Source: 9FT-COMBO-48-23 sp963754385 (GTDB lineage Bacteria > Chloroflexota > Dehalococcoidia > GIF9 > UBA5629). From it: a DNA stretch of 64,000 nucleotides. Position numbers and translations under genes: made by a program. The notes under the pieces were generated by a model. It had not been told where the DNA came from and did not search any database. It worked only from the letters and a program-made list of their open reading frames with translations. The stretch covers positions 62,001 through 126,000 of the forward strand of contig CAVWGE010000002.1 in the NCBI GenBank assembly GCA_963754385.1, given 5' to 3'. The number at the start of each line of letters is the position of its first letter. Positions within the stretch are counted from its first letter, which is position 1. This document shows positions 42,841-51,468 of this stretch, piece by piece.

Positions 42841-45415
42841 GGCTCGAATCTGGGCTCATAGCCTTCCGCTTCAACTCGTACAGCCTGGTGATGGCTTCGA
42901 GGGGTGACATGGAGTCGATATCGAGCTGGCTGATTTCTTCTATAAGCGGCGACTTATCTCCGAACAGCGGAAGCTGCGGAGGCGATTCCTTTTTAGGCCG
43001 CACGGCTTTGGACTGTTTCTGCCGGGGCCGGCCGTTTTCCAGACCCGCCAAAACCTCCTGCGCCCGGTGTACCACCGATGCCGGCAGCCCCGCCAGTTGA
43101 GCTACGTGAATGCCGTAGCTCTTATCGGCGCCGCCGGGAACTACCTTGCGCAGGAAAATAACTTTGCCTTCCTCCTCGGTCACCGCCACGTTGAAATTCT
43201 TAACCCGGGGCAGTAAGCCTGCCAATTCCACCAGTTCGTGATAGTGAGTGGCGAAAAGCGTCTTTGCCCTGAGCCTGGGATGATTGTGTATAAACTCAGC
43301 CACCGCCCAGGCGATGGAAAGCCCGTCATAGGTGCTCGTCCCCCGCCCGATTTCATCCAGTATGATCAGCGACTTCGGACTGGCATTGTTAAGTATATTG
43401 GCAGCTTCTACCATCTCCACCATAAACGTCGACTGCCCGGCAGCTAAATCCTCCTGGGCACCTATCCTGGTGAAAATGCGGTCGACAATGCCTATGCTCG
43501 CCGAATCGGCTGGAACGAAGCTGCCGATTTGAGCCAGCAAGACAATCAGCGCCACCTGCTTTAAATAGGTGGACTTCCCCGACATGTTAGGACCGGTAAG
43601 TATAATGAGCTGCGTATCCTTGTTGCACAGATAGGTATCGTTAGGTATAAAACCGTCGCTGCCCAAACTTCTCTCCACCACCGGATGCCGTCCTCCTTTA
43701 ATGGTTATGGCATCCCCGGCAGCCAGTTCCGGCCTGACATACCCGTACCTAACCGCTACCTCAGCCAGACCAGCAAAGACGTCAATCTGTGCCAGAGCTC
43801 TGGCTGAAGATAATATCTGCTCGCCGACGCCGGCTATCTGCTGGCAGACCTGCCGGAAAATCGCCATCTCAAGCTCCACTATCCTGTCCTGGGCATTGAG
43901 GATTACCGACTCATATTCCTTAAGCTCCGGGGTAAAGAACCGCTCTCCGCCGGTTAAGGTTTGCTTCCGAATATAACTTTCAGGCACGAGGTTGAGGTTA
44001 GACTTGGACACCTCAATGTAATAGCCGAACACCCGGTTGTAGCCCACCTTTAAAGACTTAATGCCCGTGCGCTCCCGTTCCTGTCGCTCCAGATTCGCCA
44101 AATAGCGCTTAGCCTCCGCTGACGCCTGTCGAATCTCGTCCAGCTCGTGAGAAAAGCCAGCTCTTATTACACCACCCCGCTCCAGTGTAGCGCCAGGCTC
44201 ATCGACAACCGCCTGCTCGATTAAGCTCACCGCATCAGGGCAAGGCTTCAATTCAGCACTCAACAAGGCTGGAAAACCTTCAGCTTCTTCTATCTCTGCC
44301 TTCACCTCTGAGGATTTCTCAAGGCTGAAGCGCAGCGCCACCAGGTCCCTGGGAGTAGCTATGCCGCCCCTTATGCGATTGACCAGCCGCTCCAGGTCGG
44401 CGATGTCTCCGAGGAGTGACATGACCTTATGTCGGACCAGCGTATTCTCGCAGAACCAGGCTACAGCCTCTTGCCGGCCAACGAGTTGGTTTATGTCAAG
44501 CAGCGGCTGGCCCAGCCATTTCTTGAGCAGCCTGCCGCCCATTGCCGTTTCGGTTAAATCGATTACCGAAAGCAGCGAGCCGGAGCTGGCTCCCCAGCGA
44601 GTGCTGGTGAAAAGCTCAAGGTTGTGCCGGGTATGGGCATCGAGAACCATGAAAGACTGAGTCGAATAGGTAGCCAGATGGTCCAATTGCACCAGCGCCG
44701 CCTTCTGGTTCTCCTGAAGGTAGTGGATAACTGCGCCAGCCGCCCTGACAGCCAGAGGTAGGTGGGCACAGCCATAGCCCTCCAGGGAAGCTACGCCGAA
44801 ATGGTCGATTAAAACTTGCCCTGCAGTCTCTAAGTCGAACCAGTAATCGTCGAGACAGGTTACCGAAGCCGGCAATGCTAAACCGCCGGCATCCAGATTA
44901 TCAGATAGAAGAAGCTCGGCCGGGTGAAGACGCTCCAGTTCGTCAGAAACCTGACTCGCCGTAAGTTGAGTAGTGGCAAACTCACAGGTAGTTATGTCCA
45001 CATAAGAGATGCCTGCCTCATCGCCGTCGGTAACCAGGCTGACCAGATAGTTATTGTTTTTATCCGAAAGAAGCCCGGGCTCAACCACTGTCCCCGGCGT
45101 TACCACGCGGATAACCTCTCGCTCCACAAGTCCATTACCCGGCGGTGTCATCTGCTCGCATATAGCCACCTTATAGCCTTTATTAATGAGCTTAGCCAAG
45201 TAGTTATCCAGAGCGTGGTAAGGAATACCCGCCATCGGAACGCGCTGCGCCTTCCCCATCTCCCGGGAAGTTAAGGTGATTTCCAGCTCCCGTGCCGTGG
45301 TCTTGGCGTCATCGTCGAAGGTCTCGTAGAAATCACCCAGCCGGAAAAAGACTATAGTTTGGGGATAGCGCTGCTTGATTTTTAGATACTGCCGCCTGAG
45401 AGGAGTAATCGGCAT
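42836..45415 (-). CDS. mutS: DNA mismatch repair protein MutS
   Basis: MutS recognises mismatches and starts repair. The 859-residue protein has the mismatch-binding domain with FFRLGDFYETF (phenylalanine-x-glutamate motif) near the N-terminus, connector, core and clamp domains, Walker A GPNMSGKSTYL, Walker B ILDEIGRGTSTYDG and the THYHEL segment. I use the ATG at 45415 (MPITPLRRQYLK), the usual MutS1 start; an upstream frame to 45472 has no family character. The last codons end inside a tRNA(fMet) fragment, so the 3' end marks a genome breakpoint. Whether mutL lies nearby cannot be seen. A pyruvate kinase-like gene ends 96 bases upstream. Confidence 0.96.
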   Translation of the reverse strand: MPITPLRRQYLKIKQRYPQTIVFFRLGDFYETFDDDAKTTARELEITLTSREMGKAQRVPMAGIPYHALDNYLAKLINKGYKVAICEQMTPPGNGLVEREVIRVVTPGTVVEPGLLSDKNNNYLVSLVTDGDEAGISYVDITTCEFATTQLTASQVSDELERLHPAELLLSDNLDAGGLALPASVTCLDDYWFDLETAGQVLIDHFGVASLEGYGCAHLPLAVRAAGAVIHYLQENQKAALVQLDHLATYSTQSFMVLDAHTRHNLELFTSTRWGASSGSLLSVIDLTETAMGGRLLKKWLGQPLLDINQLVGRQEAVAWFCENTLVRHKVMSLLGDIADLERLVNRIRGGIATPRDLVALRFSLEKSSEVKAEIEEAEGFPALLSAELKPCPDAVSLIEQAVVDEPGATLERGGVIRAGFSHELDEIRQASAEAKRYLANLERQERERTGIKSLKVGYNRVFGYYIEVSKSNLNLVPESYIRKQTLTGGERFFTPELKEYESVILNAQDRIVELEMAIFRQVCQQIAGVGEQILSSARALAQIDVFAGLAEVAVRYGYVRPELAAGDAITIKGGRHPVVERSLGSDGFIPNDTYLCNKDTQLIILTGPNMSGKSTYLKQVALIVLLAQIGSFVPADSASIGIVDRIFTRIGAQEDLAAGQSTFMVEMVEAANILNNASPKSLIILDEIGRGTSTYDGLSIAWAVAEFIHNHPRLRAKTLFATHYHELVELAGLLPRVKNFNVAVTEEEGKVIFLRKVVPGGADKSYGIHVAQLAGLPASVVHRAQEVLAGLENGRPRQKQSKAVRPKKESPPQLPLFGDKSPLIEEISQLDIDSMSPLEAITRLYELKRKAMSPDSSP

Positions 45416-45511
45416 GTCCCACCCACCCCCTATTTTACTACTTCCCCAGCCAGGGGCAAAGGCATCACCCACACCTGCTGAAAGCGCTCATCAATAGCAA
45501 AAAATAGGTAG

Positions 45512-46081
45512 TCAAAGCCTTGGCTTACAGATTATCTCCTTCACCCTGAGGGAGAAGGCATCATGGGCATGAGCCGGTTTAACCACGATAGCTGTATCGG
45601 CTCCCCTTGCCGTTCCACCTATGGCTATGACCTCTTCATCCGGGCTTACAAGACCAGCATCGGCAGCCATGAGGCTTATCTCAATGGCTACCTTCATCCC
45701 CTGACCGAACACCCTCAATGTATTAGCCATGAAATCCCCGAGGACATAGGTATTAAAGGACCTTCTTACGGCATGAGCTATGCCACCGAAGGCATGAGCG
45801 CCGGTAAAAATCTCCGCCCCCAGCTTTTCTATTTTCTGCTTGTTTTCTGATGTAAGCTCCTGAGCACCCGGAGCCTTGAAACCTGCGGCGTGGGATACTA
45901 CAACAACTTTATAGTTCTTAAACTCCCCGGCAGCCTTAACCCCGGTGTCACCCGTGGTTGAAGCCACCACGATTTTCTCTATGCCAAGCTCTTCAGCTCT
46001 GGCTTTGGCTAGCCTCAATGTCTCCCCTGTATGTTCAGCGCCGGGGGAATCGAAATAGACAGTGCTGGCCTCTCTTGTCAT
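45512..46081 (-). CDS. Stand-alone pyruvate kinase alpha/beta (C-terminal) domain protein
   Basis: The 189-residue protein resembles the C-terminal regulatory domain of pyruvate kinase (PF02887) without the catalytic barrel: YFDSPGAEHTGETLRLAKAR at the start, KIVVASTTGDTGVKAAGEF, VVVSHAAGFKAPGAQEL and a C-terminal EEVIAIGGTARGADTAIVV. Such free domains occur in archaea and various anaerobes; their role is unknown. It lies between a lipoprotein gene and mutS, on the same strand. Confidence 0.85.
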   Translation of the reverse strand: MTREASTVYFDSPGAEHTGETLRLAKARAEELGIEKIVVASTTGDTGVKAAGEFKNYKVVVVSHAAGFKAPGAQELTSENKQKIEKLGAEIFTGAHAFGGIAHAVRRSFNTYVLGDFMANTLRVFGQGMKVAIEISLMAADAGLVSPDEEVIAIGGTARGADTAIVVKPAHAHDAFSLRVKEIICKPRL

Positions 46082-46129
46082 GGTACTATTTTCACATCAG
46101 GTGATTAGCCCCATTTGGGACAAACTTCA

Positions 46130-46588
46130 CTATTCCACCTTGAAAGATGCACTGGCCTTTTCCTCATCCCCGACAGAAAAAACCACTTTATAGTCTCCCT
46201 TCGGCCATTTAACGCCACTGATATCAGGATGCTGCAATGCTACAGAAGTGTAACCATCACCCACAGGGGTTCCAATGTTCGTCTGCAATACAGTGTTCGC
46301 GGCAATTCCAACCATCGTCTCGCCCTTCACAAATATCCACGCCGCCTTTATCTTGGTGCCAGGCGGAAAATGGGATAACTTAAGCGAGCAGTAAAACGCC
46401 TCAGTGTCGACAGTAAAAACATCCGTAGGCTGGAGCGGTCGGTCATTGCTGTCCACGGCTGTCGCCATCGTAACCTCGCTTATAACACCGTCCTGCGGGC
46501 TGCCCTCTTTCCCACAACCCACTACTAAAACAGTGGCTAAAATCAAAACTATAACAACCTGAAATAAAAGCCAAAAATTCTTATTCAT
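46130..46588 (-). CDS. Small hypothetical lipoprotein
   Basis: The 152-residue protein has a lipoprotein signal: a hydrophobic core (LLFQVVIVLILATVLV) and the lipobox VVGC at about 22-25. The mature part is a predicted beta-sandwich of about 125 residues ending in GDYKVVFSVGDEEKASASFKVE-type strands, typical of small surface domains. No family is recognised. It ends 48 bases upstream of the pyruvate kinase-like gene. Confidence 0.8.
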   Translation of the reverse strand: MNKNFWLLFQVVIVLILATVLVVGCGKEGSPQDGVISEVTMATAVDSNDRPLQPTDVFTVDTEAFYCSLKLSHFPPGTKIKAAWIFVKGETMVGIAANTVLQTNIGTPVGDGYTSVALQHPDISGVKWPKGDYKVVFSVGDEEKASASFKVE

Positions 46589-46831
46589 AAAAGCCTCCCT
46601 TAATATGCCTTTTTAGACGGGGTTCAGCACAGATAAAAAATCTTAGAGCCTACGCCCGTTTTTGTCAAACTGTGATTTATCCACTTTTTAAAAAATTAAG
46701 ATTAAACCCTCTAAAAAATATTGACAAAAAGAAAAAAGTATGTTAGCGTGTTAATGAAAAGTATTTCATTTATAATGTTTCAGTATTTACTTAACATTTT
46801 AATATAATAAATTGAGGAGAATCAATAATAG

Positions 46832-48202
46832 ATGACAAAACTAATAGCGATAAAAAGCCAAGTCGAGGAGGAAGAACCTCCAGGCATCATCACCACGAGA
46901 AATGAAGTGGTGGCTGAGGAAGAAGAACCTCCAGGTAATACGGCCGTTACCGATGGTACGGCCGTTATCAATAGAAAAAAATTCTTCTCCCCTGTCTCAG
47001 AAGAAAACTGGAACGACTGGAAATGGCAATTCCGTAACCGCATTACTACTGTTGAGAAGCTAGCAAGTTTCATCCCTCTTTCAACCAAAGAAAAGGCTCA
47101 GCTCAAATTAGTAACCGCAAAATATCCTCTTTCAGTAAGTCCGTATTATCTCTCACTAATCAACATATACGACCCTGACGACCCTATCAGGAAACAAGCA
47201 ATACCCTCTTTTGAAGAGATAACTCTCGGCAGCATAGGTTTTGAAGACCCGCTTGGAGAAAAAAGAGACTCTGTGGTCACAGGCCTGGTCCACCGCTATC
47301 CAGACAGGCTATTGCTGGTGCTTACAGACATCTGCCCCATGCTTTGTCGCCACTGCACACGGAAAAGAGAATGGCACAATGGCGGCTGGGTACGCACCTC
47401 GGGCGAAATCAAGCCAATGCTGGACTACATCCGCAGACACAAGTCCATCAGAGACGTCATCCTCTCCGGCGGTGACCCCTTAACCCTTTCCACACGCCGA
47501 CTGGAAGATGTTATCTCCAAATTGAGGCAGATAGACCATATCGAGATAATCCGCATCGGCACCAGATTCCCCGTGGTGCTGCCGCAGCGCATAGATGACG
47601 AGTTATGCAGCATGCTATCGAAGTACGGGCCGATATGGCTTAACACCCAGTTCAACCACCCGCGTGAGATAACGCCTGAATCAGCAGCAGCCTGTGACCG
47701 CCTCCTGCGGGCTGGAATTCCGGTAAACAATCAATCTGTGCTCCTTCGCGGCATAAACGATAATGTGGCAACACAGACAAAACTCTGTCATGGACTCCTC
47801 AAGATAAAAGTACGCCCCTACTATCTTTTCCAATGCGATGAGGTTCAGGGAACGGAACACCTGCGCACCTCCGTAGAAACTGGAATCAAGATAATAGAAG
47901 GTATGCGTGGCCATACCTCGGGATTAGCAATCCCCACCTTCGTTATAGACCTGCCGGAAGGTGGTGGCAAAGTTCCCCTCCAGCCGAACTATGTGTTGAC
48001 GCAAACAAAGGAAAACCTGGTATTAAGGAATTATCAGGGCCGCTTCATGTGGTACCGGAACCCTAAAGACAAAGTCGATTCCGAGCCGGGCAGCGAAGTA
48101 GCGCTGACCAAAAACCCGCTTGCTGAGATGCCTGACAACACAGAGCGTCAGCTCCAACCGGTGAGAGTCAGAAATGAAAATAGGTCTCGCATACGATCTT
48201 AA
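46832..48202 (+). CDS. Lysine 2,3-aminomutase-like radical SAM enzyme with repeated acidic N-terminus
   Basis: The core (about residues 50-430) is a KamA-type radical SAM, PLP-dependent aminomutase. It has C168-x3-C172-x2-C175 in CPMLCRHCTRKRE, the PLP lysine in GGGKVPLQPNYV, and both aspartates linked to lysine specificity in the family (LLRGINDN and YYLFQCDE). It therefore probably makes beta-lysine from lysine. The first 47 residues are an extension not usual for KamA and carry the motif EEEEPPG twice (12-18 and 29-35), followed by TAV twice (37-39 and 43-45). The zinc-binding C-terminal tail of classical LAM is absent. GAGGAG lies 12 bases before the ATG. The next gene overlaps its end by 29 bases. 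Confidence 0.88.
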   Translation: MTKLIAIKSQVEEEEPPGIITTRNEVVAEEEEPPGNTAVTDGTAVINRKKFFSPVSEENWNDWKWQFRNRITTVEKLASFIPLSTKEKAQLKLVTAKYPLSVSPYYLSLINIYDPDDPIRKQAIPSFEEITLGSIGFEDPLGEKRDSVVTGLVHRYPDRLLLVLTDICPMLCRHCTRKREWHNGGWVRTSGEIKPMLDYIRRHKSIRDVILSGGDPLTLSTRRLEDVISKLRQIDHIEIIRIGTRFPVVLPQRIDDELCSMLSKYGPIWLNTQFNHPREITPESAAACDRLLRAGIPVNNQSVLLRGINDNVATQTKLCHGLLKIKVRPYYLFQCDEVQGTEHLRTSVETGIKIIEGMRGHTSGLAIPTFVIDLPEGGGKVPLQPNYVLTQTKENLVLRNYQGRFMWYRNPKDKVDSEPGSEVALTKNPLAEMPDNTERQLQPVRVRNENRSRIRS

Positions 48203-49181
48203 AGAGTCGGTTATCTCTACATCAGGCTGCCCCGAGGATGCCCTCGAGGAGTATGACTCGCCTGAAACAGTGGAAGCCCTTGCCACCGCATTAGAGACAT
48301 TGGGGCACTCGGTGGTAAAGCTGGGTGGCGGCAGAGAATTAATAGCTAACATCCTCCAGAATAACACCGATTTTGTCTTCAACATCTCCGAAGGTATGGG
48401 CAACCAACGAAGCCGAGAGGCTCAGGTACCTGCCATCTTGGAAATGCTCGATATACCTTATTCAGGTTCAGACCCACAATGCCTGGCAATATGTCTGGAT
48501 AAAGCATTAACTAAGAGGTTGGTGGCAACTGCAGGAATTCGCACCCCAAAATGGCAGTTGGTTACGGATTACAGGCAGTTAAAAGAAATACCACTCGACG
48601 GGTTCCCGCTGCCCGCTTTTGTAAAGCCAGCCTATGAAGGTTCAAGCAAGGGTATTCGCCTTGGCTCCCGTGCTGAGACTGAGACACAAGTAACCGAAGC
48701 AGCAGCAGAACTTCTTGAGCACTACAGACAACCGGTGATAGTGGAGGAATTCATTGCCGGCGATGAAGTCACGGTGGGCATGGTCGGTAATTCCCCAGCG
48801 AAGGTTTTAGGCATAATGCGTGTCGTAGCCAAGAAAAGGAGTTCCTATTTTATCTATTCGCTTGAAGTAAAACGGGAGTGGGAGCAATTAGTTGACTACG
48901 AATGCCCCGCCCCGCTGGAGACAGACATCCTGGATGAAATTACGAGTTCAAGCCTCAAGGTCTTTAAGGTTTTAGGTTGCCGTGACTTCGCCAGGCTTGA
49001 TTTCAAACTCAGCCCGGAAGGGGCGCCCTACTTCCTGGAAATAAATCCACTGGCAGGGCTCAACCCAAAGAGCAGCGACCTGTCTATTATGGCATACAAA
49101 CTGGGCTGGACATATCAAGCTCTAATTTCAGCTATACTAAATGCCGCCTTACAAAGGTACCCACAGTGCGTCATAGGATAG
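48174..49181 (+). CDS. D-Ala-D-Ala ligase-like ATP-grasp protein 1
   Basis: The 335-residue protein has the ATP-grasp fold of the Ddl type: an N-terminal MKIGLAYDLKES and DFVFNISEGMGNQRSREAQV (the nucleotide-proximal loop), PYSGSDPQCLAICLDKALTK, FVKPAYEGSSKGIRLGS and the metal-binding DFARLDFKLSPEGAPYFLEINPLAGLNP. Ddl enzymes join two amino acids with ATP. The ordinary D-Ala-D-Ala ligase residue set differs, and the genomic context (KamA, second ligase, GNAT) suggests another substrate, perhaps beta-lysine. It overlaps KamA by 29 bases and the next ligase by 16, so the genes are translationally coupled. Confidence 0.85.
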   Translation: MKIGLAYDLKESVISTSGCPEDALEEYDSPETVEALATALETLGHSVVKLGGGRELIANILQNNTDFVFNISEGMGNQRSREAQVPAILEMLDIPYSGSDPQCLAICLDKALTKRLVATAGIRTPKWQLVTDYRQLKEIPLDGFPLPAFVKPAYEGSSKGIRLGSRAETETQVTEAAAELLEHYRQPVIVEEFIAGDEVTVGMVGNSPAKVLGIMRVVAKKRSSYFIYSLEVKREWEQLVDYECPAPLETDILDEITSSSLKVFKVLGCRDFARLDFKLSPEGAPYFLEINPLAGLNPKSSDLSIMAYKLGWTYQALISAILNAALQRYPQCVIG

Positions 49182-50164
49182 CGATTATCTATAATGCGCC
49201 TAACCCCGACCTCTATAGCACCACTGTAGAAAAGAAAGCATCGCTCGCCATCCTCGACGGAGTGGAGGCAGTTCACCAAGCCCTGACTGAGTCCGGATAC
49301 TCTGTTGCTCGCTTGCCCCTGCTACCACCACTCGAGTCAGCTAAAGAAAGTCTAAAACGCTTAGAGGCTGATTTAGTCTTCAATCTCTTCGAAGGCTTTG
49401 ATGGCTGCCCCGAAACGGAAGCAACCGTAGCCAACTTTCTTTCTGACCTGGAATTAACCTACACCGGCTGCTCCGGAAGCGCCCTGTCTTTAGGACTGGA
49501 CAAAGTAAAGACAAAAGCACGCCTAGCAGCAATAGGGATAGACACGCCCAGATACCAGTTGCTAGGCCCCAAGACCGTATCTTTGTTTCATCTGAACTAT
49601 CCATGTATCGTCAAACCATGCGCAGAGGACGGAAGTAACGGAATATCAGAAGAAAGTGTAGTCCACGACTTTGCCTCACTCGAAAGGCAAGTGACAACGG
49701 TAAGCAAGTGTTTCGGCAGAGACGCACTGGTGGAGGAGTTCATCGATGGCCGCGAATTCAACATCACAGTCCTCGGAGCTAACGAACCTAAAGCCTTGCC
49801 CGCCTCCGAAATAGTCTATTCCCTGCCACCTGAGATACCCAGGATTCTAAGCTTCTCCGCAAAATGGGACCCCCAAAGCATCTATTTCGAGCATACCAAA
49901 GCAGTTTGCCCTGCCGAAATAGATACTGAGCTACGAGAGCGCATCATTCACACCGCTCTTCTTGCTTTCAGTCTGCTGGGCTCTCGGGGTTATGCTAGAA
50001 TAGATTTTCGACTGGATACCACAGAGCAACTGAAAGTCATAGAGGTAAATCCCAATCCCGATATATCACCTGATGCCGGCGCAGCGCTTCAAGCCCAGGC
50101 TGCTGGGATGACCTACAATCAGTTTATTGAACAGATTGTGCATCTGGCTCTTGAAAGAAGATGA
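49166..50164 (+). CDS. D-Ala-D-Ala ligase-like ATP-grasp protein 2
   Basis: This 332-residue ATP-grasp protein is a diverged relative of its neighbour and keeps the same landmarks: LVFNLFEGFDGCPETEATV, YTGCSGSALSLGLDKVKTK, CIVKPCAEDGSNGISEES, and YARIDFRLDTTEQLKVIEVNPNPDISPDAG. It begins at a GTG inside the previous gene and ends inside the GNAT gene (4-base overlap). Two unlike ligases in tandem suggest either two successive ligations or a heterodimer. The substrate is unknown; a role in ordinary peptidoglycan synthesis is unlikely from the neighbours but not excluded. Confidence 0.85.
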   Translation: MRHRIAIIYNAPNPDLYSTTVEKKASLAILDGVEAVHQALTESGYSVARLPLLPPLESAKESLKRLEADLVFNLFEGFDGCPETEATVANFLSDLELTYTGCSGSALSLGLDKVKTKARLAAIGIDTPRYQLLGPKTVSLFHLNYPCIVKPCAEDGSNGISEESVVHDFASLERQVTTVSKCFGRDALVEEFIDGREFNITVLGANEPKALPASEIVYSLPPEIPRILSFSAKWDPQSIYFEHTKAVCPAEIDTELRERIIHTALLAFSLLGSRGYARIDFRLDTTEQLKVIEVNPNPDISPDAGAALQAQAAGMTYNQFIEQIVHLALERR

Positions 50165-50646
50165 AAATGAGACCAAAGGTCAGGCCGATGACCCATAAAG
50201 ATAAACCAGCCGTAATCCGAATGTTACGGAATATTCCAGAATTCAAGCCGGCCGAGGTAGATGTAGCCGAGGAAGTTATAGATAGCTATCTGGGCGATTC
50301 GGTTCAGTCAGGTTACCACATCTTCGTGGCAGAAGTCGGCTCGTCAATCGCCGGATATATTTGCTATGGGCCCACCCCACTGACTGAAGGCACCTGGGAT
50401 ATATACTGGATGGCAGTAACTCCAGATAAACAAAGCCAAGGCATAGGGAAAGCCTTGCTCAATTTCGCCGAGGACAACATTAAAGAAACGAAGGGCAGGC
50501 TATCTATCATAGAGACATCTTCCAAGCCAGAATATGAGGCAACAAGACGCTTCCACCAAGCACAAGGCTACGAAATGACTTGCCGCATTGCCGACTTCTA
50601 CGCGCCCGGCGACGATAAACTTGTCTTCCAGAAACATCTGAGGTAA
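50161..50646 (+). CDS. GNAT family N-acetyltransferase
   Basis: The 161-residue protein is a GNAT acetyltransferase: VRPMTHKDKPAVIRMLRN at the start, the strand VAEVGSSIAGYICYG, the acetyl-CoA loop in YWMAVTPDKQSQGIGKALLNFAED (Q/R-x-x-G-x-G/A form) and a FHQAQGYEMTCRI segment. It is the last gene of the KamA cluster, with a 4-base overlap. In methanogens and some bacteria KamA (AblA) works with a GNAT (AblB) that acetylates beta-lysine, which suggests a comparable step here; this protein is shorter than AblB and may act on the ligase product. Confidence 0.85.
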   Translation: MKMRPKVRPMTHKDKPAVIRMLRNIPEFKPAEVDVAEEVIDSYLGDSVQSGYHIFVAEVGSSIAGYICYGPTPLTEGTWDIYWMAVTPDKQSQGIGKALLNFAEDNIKETKGRLSIIETSSKPEYEATRRFHQAQGYEMTCRIADFYAPGDDKLVFQKHLR

Positions 50647-50736
50647 GCTATACTTCAGAGCAAATCAACACGGGATAAAATCATTTATCTCTCGTCACTA
50701 GTGCACAAGCAACAAAGCAATCTCTAAGAGGTCACT

Positions 50737-51345
50737 ATGAAATTTTGGGAAGATGCGTTAGGCAAGTGGAAACCATTCGTCGCTGGTATCATCACCGCTT
50801 TTGTCCTGCTTATTATTGTTTTTACTCTACCCCTCAAGGTCATATCCACCGAGACTACAGAAACCTATTACATCACCGAAATGAAACAGGAAGCCTATAC
50901 GGTAAGTGAGCCATATGTGACCGAAGAAGCCTACGAAAAAAACAAAGTCTTCGCTGACGGATTCTATAAAGTTATACCCAGCGGAATTATAATTCCTTTC
51001 AACATTGATAAACCTAATGCGCAGCTAGTTGGCAAATTCGAAAATCCAATTCCAGGCAGCTTTTTAATCATTACCATTCCCAATCGTATTCTCTGGGAAA
51101 CATTTGGCTCCCGAGGCAACATTGACCTACTGATTTCACCAGGAGAATACCTGGCTAGATTTCAGGAAAACATAATGTGGGGAGAGGATTGCTACATCTA
51201 TTTGGCAGTGAAATGGACTGAGACACAGCAGGTAACAAAGTACAATGAGATTACTAAATACCGGGAGGTCCCTGTGCAGGTAGAAAAACAAAGAACTATT
51301 GTAAAAAAAGACGGAATATCGATATGGAAACAAATCCTCAAGTGA
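50737..51345 (+). CDS. Hypothetical membrane-anchored protein
   Basis: The 202-residue protein has one N-terminal membrane helix (about 13-33, FVAGIITAFVLLIIVFTL) after a short positive cytoplasmic stretch, and then an extracytoplasmic domain. The segments TETYYITEMKQEAYTVSEPYV and, near the end, TKYNEITKYREVPVQVEKQR have the regular Thr/Tyr/Glu spacing seen in many unnamed membrane proteins of Chloroflexota and archaea. No enzyme motif is seen. It follows the GNAT gene by 90 bases and could belong to that unit. Confidence 0.75.
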   Translation: MKFWEDALGKWKPFVAGIITAFVLLIIVFTLPLKVISTETTETYYITEMKQEAYTVSEPYVTEEAYEKNKVFADGFYKVIPSGIIIPFNIDKPNAQLVGKFENPIPGSFLIITIPNRILWETFGSRGNIDLLISPGEYLARFQENIMWGEDCYIYLAVKWTETQQVTKYNEITKYREVPVQVEKQRTIVKKDGISIWKQILK

Positions 51346-51468
51346 TAGAATTGTAATGACAACCAAAACCATTCTAGGACATAGAGAATCTTTGACAGAT
51401 AAGCCAGAAAAATCCTAGACTAGATTAGCCAGAACTATGATATCCTGTAGCGGAAATGGAGAGTTGAT

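Noticed and set aside
46675..46831. Riboswitch before the KamA operon
   Set aside because: The region is simply AT-rich with several TATAAT-like boxes and a 5-bp hairpin; no known riboswitch core was seen. TTGACA at 46721 has no good -10 at normal spacing.
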